This document shows positions 37,152 to 44,565 of a stretch of DNA of 64,000 nt, piece after piece. The notes under the pieces were generated by a model. That model searched no databases, was not told the origin of the DNA, and saw only the letters and a list, made by a program, of their open reading frames with translations. Numbering within the stretch: position 1 is the first letter of the stretch; every line of letters begins with the position of its first letter. A program made the translations under genes and the position numbers. This stretch comes from Porticoccus sp033791605 (GTDB lineage Bacteria > Pseudomonadota > Gammaproteobacteria > Pseudomonadales > Porticoccaceae), in NCBI GenBank assembly GCA_033791605.1, contig JASJGJ010000008.1, forward strand, positions 33,915 through 97,914, read 5' to 3'.

Positions 37152-37207
37152 GCCTAACGCCTAAAGAACCGACGGCAAAGCCGTTCGGTTCCTTTGCTTG
37201 TTATAAC
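37152..37207 (-). mobile_element. Integron attC site, site A
   Basis: On the minus strand it opens TTATAACAAGC and closes with TTTAGGCGTTAGGC, where GTTAGGC fits the GTTRRRY core exactly. The interior folds into a long stem: AAAG/AACCGA against TCGGTT/CCTTT with one extrahelical G, capped by CGGC-AAA-GCCG. The 56-base length, imperfect palindrome and bulge are the attC hallmarks. It lies 47 bases after the DUF3617-like gene and 15 bases before the permease ATG. Confidence 0.8.
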
Positions 37208-37253
37208 GTCATCATGAATGATACCCAGAAAAAATACTGACTCTCACCCTAAA

Positions 37254-37745
37254 CTATAACCCCGCAGGGCAAATACTAGACTGCCACTCTGAAACCGATG
37301 TTATCTCTGTTTTATCCTGACCGACAACATTGTTAACCACTGTTGTCCCATTTCGTTTGTCATTAATGACAATCATCGTTATTTGTATAACGGATCCAGG
37401 GCATTCTATCGCCGACATAAATGTCTTACTGCTGCTCTCAATAATATTAAATTCGCAATCAGTGTCGTTACTAAAGGTTTCTTTGATCTGCTGATCAAAA
37501 TTATTCAACGTATCTTCAGTGATGCATTGCTCGGTTGTACTTGACCCCTTCATTTTCTCTTCCATCATACCTCGAATCATAGCCCTGCTATCTTCTGGCA
37601 TCTTAGCAAGAGTTTGTTCGATTATTTTAGACATGTCAGCAGTAGTGATCCAATGACCTAAAGCCATATCGGGTGGCCTAATTTTTGTTTCAGCAAAAAC
37701 TGAAGATGCAAAGCAGATTAGTGTGCATAGAAGAAGTTTTTTCAT
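37254..37745 (-). CDS. DUF3617-like secreted protein
   Basis: A 163-residue protein with a clear signal peptide (MKKLLLCTLICFASSVFA). The mature part resembles the DUF3617 family: an opening LGHWITT, a mid region MPEDSRAMIRGMMEEKM with the typical Met-rich 'MM..' helix, then QCITEDTLNN. Four Cys residues in the mature part could form two disulfides. The function is unknown and a periplasmic location is inferred. It lies between two attC-like sites in the right orientation for a cassette gene. Confidence 0.75.
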   Translation of the reverse strand: MKKLLLCTLICFASSVFAETKIRPPDMALGHWITTADMSKIIEQTLAKMPEDSRAMIRGMMEEKMKGSSTTEQCITEDTLNNFDQQIKETFSNDTDCEFNIIESSSKTFMSAIECPGSVIQITMIVINDKRNGTTVVNNVVGQDKTEITSVSEWQSSICPAGL

Positions 37746-37826
37746 TCTGTAATTCCTGTTAAATATGTTAGGCCAATGGTTAAACGAATAAATTTTATGT
37801 TTAAGTCTGACTTATTGGATCGACTT

Positions 37827-37877
37827 TCATAACGCCTAAGTATGGGGCGGTGAACTCGCACCACTTAATTGTTAGAG
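37827..37877 (-). mobile_element. Integron attC-like site, site B
   Basis: On the minus strand it opens CCTCTAACAATTAAG and closes ACTTAGGCGTTATGA, again with GGCGTTA. The inner arms pair (TAAGT with ACTTA, GGTG with CACC) around a short loop. It would be the attC of a cassette lying to the right of the DUF3617-like gene. Confidence 0.7.
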
Positions 37878-37885
37878 GTATTGAT

Positions 37886-37969
37886 ATGACACCAATAGAA
37901 GGCGGTTTGTGGTCTGTAAATATTTTTTTACTGATTGTCATTTTAGCCAACCTGCTTACCAGACGATGA
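37886..37969 (+). CDS. Tiny membrane peptide (27 aa), possible cassette gene
   Basis: A 27-residue reading frame starts at an ATG with GAGG seven bases upstream. It is mostly one membrane helix (GLWSVNIFLLIVILANLLTRR). Its stop overlaps the start of the next small frame (ATGA). It is on the + strand, opposite to the neighbouring cassettes. I recognise no family. Expression is inferred only from the RBS and the overlap. Confidence 0.4.
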   Translation: MTPIEGGLWSVNIFLLIVILANLLTRR

Positions 37970-38091
37970 AACTGCCAGCCACAAAAACAACTAGGGCAAG
38001 AGCCGCCACTAAAAAAGGGTTTGAATGCCAGTGTGGTAGTGAATCTGATTCTGGTGGTTGCTGTAAAAGCGAAAGATATTTTTCACCGTAG
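37966..38091 (+). CDS. Tiny Cys-rich basic peptide (41 aa)
   Basis: A 41-residue frame that overlaps the preceding 27-residue frame as ATGA. The N-terminal half is basic (MKLPATKTTRARAATKKG) and the C-terminal half holds four Cys (ECQCGSESDSGGCCKSE). The Cys spacing C-x-C-x9-CC could bind a metal. No family is recognised. The overlap suggests coupled translation with the membrane peptide. Confidence 0.35.
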   Translation: MKLPATKTTRARAATKKGFECQCGSESDSGGCCKSERYFSP

Positions 38092-38336
38092 ATGTTTAGG
38101 CGAAGATCTATGAACTCCGGTGATTCAGACGACAGGGACGTAACATTGATACCGTCGATTAACCCCTGTGATTCTAAGTCAGCTTAACAAAACAGTGTTT
38201 CTTTAAATATCAATTACTTACAACGTTCTCTAATTACCATAAACTGCCTCAAACTACCCTAATATAGCTGTGTACGGTACAAATTTGGAACACGATTCCC
38301 TTTGCATTTACATACCAAGATGAATAAAGTTATCAA

Positions 38337-38555
38337 TTAATTTAGCAATAACATGACAGAAACATTATCTTGGTCGACTATATTGCTTGTTATAGCTTTT
38401 GTAACAGTCTTATTTAGCCCCTCGATTGTTACACCTAAAATATCTTCACTTTCTATGTTTCTCCACCACCCGTCAGAGCACAAAATAAGTCTTTCTCCAT
38501 GAGACAGTGGCGAATACCCAAATATATCAAAAGACTGCTTTTCCTTAGAGATTGC
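38337..38555 (-). pseudogene. C-terminal remnant of a PP2C-type protein phosphatase
   Basis: An open minus frame of 72 codons between two stops, without a start codon, reads SHGERLILCSDGWWRNIES and ends DQDNVSVMLLLN. These are the LxLCSDGLW and final DNxS motifs of PP2C/Stp1-like serine/threonine phosphatases. Only about the last third of a normal 240-residue protein remains. The 5' part has been replaced by unrelated DNA with short ACTGCCAA repeats, suggesting insertion or deletion at about 38555. Confidence 0.7.
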
Positions 38556-38677
38556 TTATTTTGACGCGAGCATCACAACAAACACAAGCCAAACAACCAA
38601 GCGAAACCGTCATAACTAAGGTGCTATTTTTGTTCCAGCCAGCTACACTCAAAACGGTGGTGCGTATTCCACACCAA

Positions 38678-38729
38678 ACTGCCAATCGAGTCCAGAGTTC
38701 ACTGCCAACACTGCTGAATTGACTGCCAA
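38678..38729. repeat. Three ACTGCCAA repeats, possible IS end
   Basis: ACTGCCAA occurs at 38678-38685, 38701-38708 and 38722-38729, spaced 23 and 21 bases apart. Short terminal repeats about 20 bases apart are a feature of IS21-type element ends. No transposase is present. An IS remnant is therefore only a suggestion. Confidence 0.35.
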
Positions 38730-38739
38730 TAAATAGCAC

Positions 38740-39315
38740 TAAAACTTTCGGCTATGTTTTCATTTAATTGTATTTCTCAGACTTGAACTGACATGCTTAA
38801 AGTAAGGTTTTGTTGCCGATTAACCGTCCGCTTCATGCCACAAGCGGTCATTCATTTCACTGGAGTTTTGTGTTTAAGCGGTCGGTACGATTTTGCACAT
38901 GCCATGTAGTCGTAATTGTTTAGATAATGCAGTGACTGCACCGAGCTTTCGACATTTAAAATCAAAACGTGTAAATCATTTCAGTTGCTAAATACGATAT
39001 ATGACCATCCCTGGCTTTATTGATCATATTGACCGTTAAGCTTCGCGTTAAAGGCGAATGATCTATCCAGCTAAGCTATAGAGGCAATGCTAGATGCACA
39101 GAAGATGTATGGAGCGGTGATGGACCGACAGTTGAGCGACTAACTAGTCGCCATTCAGGAAATAGTATTGATCGGCTTATTAGTAAAACCGGCATTCCTG
39201 ATTTAATTATTAATAATTAAATTATAGATATATGTTGTAATAGAATTTTGATTGAAAGTTTTCGCGTACGCCCGCGAAACCAAGCTCCAAACTCTTCCTC
39301 GTTTCTTTTTAAAAT
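38740..39315. other. Non-coding stretch before the autotransporter gene
   Basis: No intact gene. It contains an inverted repeat CCGCTT/AAGCGG at 38828-38847 and a tRNA-derived 5' half at 39041-39085 (listed separately). Short frames around 39090-39222 look like decayed coding sequence but cannot be named. The last 100 bases are very AT-rich and probably contain the autotransporter promoter. Confidence 0.5.
39041..39085 (-). pseudogene. 5' half of a tRNA (pseudo-tRNA), anticodon loop CTTTAAC
   Basis: On the minus strand from 39085: GCCTCTA, TA, a D-arm GCTTAGCTGGATAGATC (one mismatched pair), then a perfect anticodon stem TTCGC/GCGAA around the 7-base loop CTTTAAC. By position the anticodon would be TTA. 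The sequence resembles tRNA-Arg(TCT) (loop CTTCTAA) with a one-base loss. No T-arm or 3' acceptor strand follows, so it is a broken tRNA copy, not a working one. Confidence 0.65.
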
Positions 39316-41457
39316 ATGGCTTCACTTATGAATTACGGATCTAAATTAATATCGAATTCGAGAAAATCTAGTTGGTTTTTGCTGGATAAACTATCCAGTG
39401 CTAAAGGTAAACGCTCCTTAGCAACTAATTTTTTGGGGCAGCTTAGGACGGTGTTATTAGTTTTAGGTCTGGGTGGTACCGCAATGCCGGCATCTGCTAC
39501 AACATCCGTATGGCGTAATGTCACAGGGGACTGGTTTACTGCGGTTAACTGGTTCTCGAATGGCGTACCTCTAACAAATTACGGTGTAACGATGTCTTCT
39601 GATGGTCCAGGCACTAGTATTGCCAAGATTTTGACTTCTGATACAGTTGTTGACAACATCTCCGTACAAAAGTACACCGCCATCCAAATTAGTAATGGCT
39701 ATGCCTTGACAGTAACACAACCCGGATTTTTGATCGGTGGAACTATAATTATAGGTGCGGCGCAAAGTAATACCCCTATAGATGCGGGTTATTTGAATAC
39801 CGCGCGTCTTGATATGTGGACAAATGAACCTGCGACTAGTAGTAGTTTAGTTTTTAATCACACAAATACCGGCTATATATTTTCTCCTGATATATCATCG
39901 GGCGGAACTGCTCAAAAGCCAGCCACAATTTATTTATACTCTGGGGGCACAATATTTACCGGAAATTTGAGTACTTTTAATTACACTTTAACCGTTGATG
40001 GCGGCACATTAATTATCAAAGATACTGACACCTTAGCGTTAGGTGGTGATTACACGCAAACAGCATCCGGTAGCCTGTCCATTAGTGTAGCTGATGATAC
40101 AACCTTTGGTAAGCTTACTGTTGCAGGGACCGCGACACTTGCCAGCAATGCCAAAATCAATGTCAATATAGCCAATCCTAATTTTAGCTTTACCACCACG
40201 AACATGGCTAGCATCATTTCGGCCGGAACACTCCTATCTGATGGCACATTTGCAGTGACGGATAACTCTCTGTTATTTGACTTCGGCGCAGTTAAAAATG
40301 GCAATGCGGTTGACCTTACCTTGGCCGCAGCGGCCTCTGCTACACCCGCTGCAACCGTCACCTCAAGTGTAATGAGACAAGCCAAACCTGCAGCATTAGG
40401 TGCAGCAAAGGCTATTGATGCGGTGATTGCTACTAATCCTACAAGCACACTAGCAACAAATTTTGTCAGTCTCAGTACTGAAAGAGAAGTCGCTGATGCG
40501 ATTGAGTCGGTTTTACCCGGCGCCTCAGGTGGCATGGCTCAATTGACTAATACAGCTACTAATGCAATGACCAATGTCATTTCTTCTCGCCAAGATACAC
40601 AGCAAGGGCTTTCATCGGGTGATGGCTTTATGACTGACCGTCATATTTGGTTTAAACCTTTTGGTGGCTGGACAAAACAAGATCTCCGCCAAGGTGTATC
40701 CGGCTATGACATTGACAGCTACGGCTTAGCCATGGGTGTAGATGGAGATGTATCATCATCATGGAATGTCGGTGCTGCTTTTGCTTATATTAATAGTGAC
40801 GTTGAAAGTAATTTAGCCACCGGCGCTCAAACGGTTGATATGAACAGCTACTTAGCGAAGGTTTACGCCACCATGGCACTTGATGCAACGACAGCCTTAA
40901 ACCTGCAAGCCGGTGTGGGCGTATCAGACTATGACAGCAATCGTCGTATTTTCAACGGTGACGTTGCTACTGCTGATTACGATAGCTGGAATACGCAGTT
41001 AAACGCTGAGCTTGAGCGTAGTTTCCAAGTCAATGATAAAACCATGGTGACGCCGTATGTGCATGCCGATTATAGTTATGTCAATGTAGATGGCTATCGT
41101 GAGTCTGGTGCAGGTGCTTTAAGCTTAAACGTTGATGAGGATAGTGCTGACAGCTTAATCATTGGTACCGGTGTTAAAGCAAATCATGCAGCATCAGACA
41201 GTCTATTACTGATGGCTAATGCTGGCATTGGTTATGATGTGAAGACTGATCGTTCAAGTCTGACCTCTAGTTTTGCGGGCGGTGGCGCACAATTTACCAC
41301 TGATGGTATTGAACCAGATGAATGGGTTTATAACGCAGGTGTTGGCGCTAAGTATAGTTTAGCTAATGGCACTGAAATCACAGCCGCTTACACGGTTGAT
41401 GCACGTCAAGATTACACTGACCAATCGCTGAGTGTTAATTTCAGAATGATATTCTAA
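39316..41457 (+). CDS. Autotransporter beta-domain protein
   Basis: A 713-residue type V secretion protein. It has an extended N-terminal signal region ending in MPASAT (cleavage near residue 61), a beta-rich passenger (about 62-350) with repeated GG-turns (LTVDGGTLIIKDTDTLALGG), a linker, and a C-terminal 12-strand barrel (about 445-713, from HIWFKPFGGWTKQD to the terminal ...LSVNFRMIF). The passenger is short, about 290 residues, with no protease triad visible, so adhesion is the likelier role. It is isolated in an accessory region between tRNA fragments and is followed by a terminator. Confidence 0.9.
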   Translation: MASLMNYGSKLISNSRKSSWFLLDKLSSAKGKRSLATNFLGQLRTVLLVLGLGGTAMPASATTSVWRNVTGDWFTAVNWFSNGVPLTNYGVTMSSDGPGTSIAKILTSDTVVDNISVQKYTAIQISNGYALTVTQPGFLIGGTIIIGAAQSNTPIDAGYLNTARLDMWTNEPATSSSLVFNHTNTGYIFSPDISSGGTAQKPATIYLYSGGTIFTGNLSTFNYTLTVDGGTLIIKDTDTLALGGDYTQTASGSLSISVADDTTFGKLTVAGTATLASNAKINVNIANPNFSFTTTNMASIISAGTLLSDGTFAVTDNSLLFDFGAVKNGNAVDLTLAAAASATPAATVTSSVMRQAKPAALGAAKAIDAVIATNPTSTLATNFVSLSTEREVADAIESVLPGASGGMAQLTNTATNAMTNVISSRQDTQQGLSSGDGFMTDRHIWFKPFGGWTKQDLRQGVSGYDIDSYGLAMGVDGDVSSSWNVGAAFAYINSDVESNLATGAQTVDMNSYLAKVYATMALDATTALNLQAGVGVSDYDSNRRIFNGDVATADYDSWNTQLNAELERSFQVNDKTMVTPYVHADYSYVNVDGYRESGAGALSLNVDEDSADSLIIGTGVKANHAASDSLLLMANAGIGYDVKTDRSSLTSSFAGGGAQFTTDGIEPDEWVYNAGVGAKYSLANGTEITAAYTVDARQDYTDQSLSVNFRMIF

Positions 41458-41478
41458 AGCTTAATTGCATCAAACTAG

Positions 41479-41502
41479 AAAAGGCACCTGCGGATGCCTT
41501 TT
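41479..41502 (+). terminator. Rho-independent terminator after the autotransporter gene
   Basis: A perfect 8-base stem AAAAGGCA/TGCCTTTT with an 8-base loop lies 22 bases after the stop and is followed by CTTTG. It is a good intrinsic terminator. Confidence 0.85.
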
Positions 41503-41625
41503 CTTTGTGGGGTGTAAATGTCCGTTATGGGTCGGAAACTGACTTTTAACAATTCGTCGTTTACGTGCCAGAGGCGGTTATTGGTTTAAGAAACTCAACG
41601 CCATAGTCACGTGTTATGCATTTAT

Positions 41626-41805
41626 TTATATCTCTACTACAGCACCAAAGTAAGCTGATATAAATATCACAACGAGTCCCACTAACTGTAGAAAAAAAGG
41701 ATTTTTTGCTTCTGGCCAATGAAGCACTAAGAACAACAATGAAAGTGGAGATATAAGAATACATGCAATTAACCACCACACACTTTCTTTAAAAGCTGCG
41801 ATGAG
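41626..41805 (-). pseudogene. 5'-truncated small membrane protein
   Basis: The minus frame ending at 41626 codes IAAFKESVWWLIACILISPLS then FLVLHWPEAKNPFFL and a final helix, two membrane segments in all. This looks like a genuine small membrane protein. Its 5' end runs straight into the recombinase sequence at about 41800, and the residues in front (FFRFKPSHPF) are read from the recombinase's opposite strand. The start has therefore probably been lost. The family is not named with confidence. Confidence 0.5.
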
Positions 41806-41817
41806 GATAAGAAACGG

Positions 41818-42372
41818 GTGAGATGGCTTAAACCTGAAGAATATTGGCATTTACTCACCTTTATTCCTGATTACTTAAACTCAATGGTTCAACTGTCGAT
41901 TTCAACAGGGTTAAGACAAAGTAACGTCAAACTATTGGAATGGTCAAAGGTTGATTTTTCTCAACGGAAGATTTTTATTCCCGCAGAGAAATCAAAATCA
42001 GGTGAACAGATCACTGTGCCACTGAATAAAGATGCACTGAGAGTATTAATGCAAGCAAGAGGCCACGATCCAAAGTTTGTGTTTATTCGTAATGGTAGGC
42101 CAATAATGAGCCCTAACAATCGTGATTGGCGTAAAGCGTCAGTGCAAGCAGGGATCGAAAATTTCCGTTGGCATGATTTACGACATACGTGGGCAAGTTG
42201 GCATGTGCAAAATGGTACGTCTATTTATGTTCTAAAAGAACTGGGCGGATGGAAAACGTTGGCGATGGTAGAAAAGTACGCGCATTTTGATTCAACACAT
42301 TTGGAGCAATATGTAGAAAATACGAGTATAGGAGAAGGACCTCACGGTACAAATACGGTACAGGCCGCTTAA
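41818..42372 (+). pseudogene. Tyrosine recombinase (phage-type integrase), catalytic half only
   Basis: The catalytic domain of a tyrosine integrase. Arg I is in STGLRQSNVKLLEW, the HxLR box is WHDLRHTWASWHV, and the last box GGWKTLAMVEKYAHF holds the nucleophile Tyr. All catalytic residues are present, but the N-terminal SAM-like and arm-binding domains (about 150-200 residues) are missing. The frame is open back to 41773 and the recognisable part starts near 41800 (DKKRVRWLKPEE), just where the truncated membrane protein ends. The fragment is probably non-functional as an integrase. A tRNA-Leu 3' piece lies 40 bases downstream. Confidence 0.8.
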
Positions 42373-42375
42373 ACA

Positions 42376-42400
42376 AAAAAGGCACTTACTTACGTAAGTG
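42376..42400 (-). terminator. Terminator following the tRNA-Leu fragment
   Basis: On the minus strand CACTTAC-GTAA-GTAAGTG is followed by CC and six T. It lies just after the 3' end of the tRNA-Leu fragment, as a native tRNA terminator would. From the other side it could also end the recombinase transcript. Confidence 0.7.
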
Positions 42401-42411
42401 ACTGAATTTGT

Positions 42412-42468
42412 TGGCACTAGGGCCGGAATCGAACCGGCACGGCCGCAAAGCCGAGGGATTTTAAGTCT
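42412..42468 (-). pseudogene. 3' half of tRNA-Leu(TAA), probable attachment-site remnant
   Basis: The minus strand reads GACTTAAAATCCCTCGG (anticodon loop with TAA), a long class II variable arm, the T-arm GCCGGTTCGATTCCGGC and an acceptor end CCTAGTGCCA. The bases upstream of the anticodon do not form a D-arm or a 5' acceptor strand. A tRNA 3' half beside a tyrosine recombinase is the usual scar (att core) of an element that integrates into the tRNA gene. Confidence 0.8.
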
Positions 42469-42657
42469 TTGACCAAAAAGCAATCCAATACATGAGGGTT
42501 CGTATTGCACCCTGGGTTGGATTTTATATACGAGAGTGTGTTCTGGATTTTCGAGTCTATCTCGTCCATAGATACCTCTAACATTTGTATATCGCGCATG
42601 TGCGTTTTATCGAATTCGGAAATACTTATTAACCAATTGATTTTAAAGTATTTTTAT
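42417..42657 (-). pseudogene. Unidentified decayed reading frame running into the tRNA fragment
   Basis: The minus frame is open from about 42657 and reads RDIQMLEVSMDEIDSKIQNT then LSYIKSNPGCNTNPHVLDCF before it enters the tRNA-Leu fragment and stops. Its composition is protein-like, but no start with an RBS and no family can be given. The gene was probably cut at the recombination point near 42470. The rest of the stretch up to recJ (42804) shows nothing clear. Confidence 0.3.
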
Positions 42658-42804
42658 CAAGACATTTAAACCCATTCAAAACAAAGCGAGAGGGTTCTGT
42701 TATTAACGCTGATATTACCACCCACTAGCACCCCAATTAGCTTTACCCGGCGGGTCCTTTGGTTATTCTAAATCTGCCACCCGAGCAACCATTTATTACC
42801 TGAC

Positions 42805-44565
42805 CTAATTATTTAGAATTTCATGCACCATCAATTGCACCGACTCCCTGCCCTGCCAAACATTAATATCCAGTTTATATACTAACTGTACTTTATCGGC
42901 ATTTGGATTTGGCCAATGATCGGCATCAATGTTAAAGGCAATAGCATCGATCAGTTGTTGTTTTTGTTTATCGACGGCCAGTAATAACTTCAGGTGTTTT
43001 CCACCCACGATGCGTTGCTGAACAATATAGAACTCACCCTGAAAGAGTGGCTCGGGAAAGTGCTGCCCCCAAGGGCCAGATTCTCTGAGCAAATGACCTG
43101 TTTCCAGACTTAACTCTTCAGAGCTGAGCTCACCGTCTGTCACGATTTCTGCTTCCAAGTCAGCGGGAGTGAGCTGCCGTTTTACTTCGGCATCGAAAGC
43201 CTCGGCAAATGCGGGATAATGTTTTGCTTCTAGACTCAAACCCGCCGCCATGGCGTGACCACCAAACTTACTGATTAACTCTGGGTGCGCAGTAGCAACG
43301 GAATCCAGTGCATCGCGAATATGTAGCCCCGGAATGGAGCGTGCAGAACCTTTATATTCTTTGTTTTCACCCTCGCCACCTGCATCGGCAAAGGCAATTA
43401 CCGGGCGGTGTATTCGGTCTTTAATTCTTGACGCCAGCAGCCCCACCACGCCCTGATGCCAATCAGGATCAAATAAACAGAGACCCCAGGGTAACGTTTG
43501 TTCATTGAGATCTAATTTTTCCAGCATCGTTAACCCTTCGCGCTGCATATCGGCTTCGATAACGCGACGATCTCGATTCAATTCATCCAGTTGTATGGCA
43601 TATTCCCGAGCTAAGTACGTATCAGTTTCTAACAAGCATTCAATGCCGATACTCATATCGTCGAGACGACCGGCTGCATTTAGCCTTGGCCCCACGGTAA
43701 AACCTAAATCTGTGGCGACTAAACGGTGACAGTCTTTTCCGGCTAAATCTAATAATGCCTGAATACCCGGGCGGGTTTTACCTGCACGAATACGCTGTAA
43801 TCCCTGATGCACTAACACCCGATTGGTTTGGTCCAGTGGAACCACATCGGCCACTGTACCCAGTGCAACTAGGTCGAGCCACTCCGCCATGTTGGGCATG
43901 GCAATATTTTGAGTGTCAAACCAACCGGATTCACGCAATCGACTCCGTAGCGCACTCAGTAGATAGAACGCCACACCCACGCCCGCAAGGTTTTTACTGG
44001 GGAAATCACAGCCATGCTGGTTGGGATTAACAATAGCATTCGCCTCGGGCAGTATAGTCCCGGGTAAATGGTGATCGGTAATCAGTACTTTGATACCCGC
44101 AGCTTTGGCCGCTTTTACGCCACTGACACTGGATATACCATTATCCACGGTAATAATTAGATCTGGATTGCGCTGTTGGGCCAGCGCAACGATTTCAGGG
44201 GTAAGTCCGTAGCCAAATTCAAACCGGTTGGGTACGATAAAATCAATATGCTGCATACCCATAGCACGCAGGGCTAACATTGTCAGAGCGGTACTGGTGG
44301 CGCCATCGGCATCAAAATCACCCACAATCAAAACCGACTGCTGTTCTATTAAGGCTTCTTCTAAAAGTCTTACACCTTCAGGCAACCCATGAAGTGTATC
44401 GGGACGGGGTAGCTTAGCCAGCGTTCGTTCTAATTGATCATCACTGCTAACGCCACGACCAAGGTATATCCGTTGCAGTAGCGGGGAGATATTTTCACTA
44501 AATTGACTGAGCTCTGGGTCTATTTGACGTTGGCTAGTCTTGGGCCGGTTACGTGTTGACGGCAT
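42805..44565 (-). CDS. recJ: Single-stranded-DNA exonuclease RecJ
   Basis: A 5'-3' single-strand exonuclease used in recombination and mismatch repair, 586 residues. The DHH-family motifs are clear: VGDFDADGATSTALTMLAL (motif I), TVDNGISS (II), ITDHHLPG (III, DHH) and NPNQHGCDFPSKNLAGVGVAFYL (IV). The DHHA1 part has FGGHAMAAGLSLE. An OB-like domain closes the protein. The order with thrC, hom, dsbC and xerD nearby is conserved in Pseudomonas-like genomes, but here fadBA-like genes and small hypotheticals lie between. Confidence 0.96.
   Translation of the reverse strand: MPSTRNRPKTSQRQIDPELSQFSENISPLLQRIYLGRGVSSDDQLERTLAKLPRPDTLHGLPEGVRLLEEALIEQQSVLIVGDFDADGATSTALTMLALRAMGMQHIDFIVPNRFEFGYGLTPEIVALAQQRNPDLIITVDNGISSVSGVKAAKAAGIKVLITDHHLPGTILPEANAIVNPNQHGCDFPSKNLAGVGVAFYLLSALRSRLRESGWFDTQNIAMPNMAEWLDLVALGTVADVVPLDQTNRVLVHQGLQRIRAGKTRPGIQALLDLAGKDCHRLVATDLGFTVGPRLNAAGRLDDMSIGIECLLETDTYLAREYAIQLDELNRDRRVIEADMQREGLTMLEKLDLNEQTLPWGLCLFDPDWHQGVVGLLASRIKDRIHRPVIAFADAGGEGENKEYKGSARSIPGLHIRDALDSVATAHPELISKFGGHAMAAGLSLEAKHYPAFAEAFDAEVKRQLTPADLEAEIVTDGELSSEELSLETGHLLRESGPWGQHFPEPLFQGEFYIVQQRIVGGKHLKLLLAVDKQKQQLIDAIAFNIDADHWPNPNADKVQLVYKLDINVWQGRESVQLMVHEILNN

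Noticed and set aside
33137..38100. CRISPR or phage-defence system in the accessory region
   Set aside because: No regularly spaced direct repeats, no cas, restriction or abortive-infection genes were seen. The hairpins are imperfect palindromes of different sequence, fitting attC sites better.
41587..41618. ACTCAACGCC...GTTATGC resembling attC ends near the recombinase
   Set aside because: The two core-like ends are only about 27 bases apart and lack the long imperfect stem, so it is too short for an attC.
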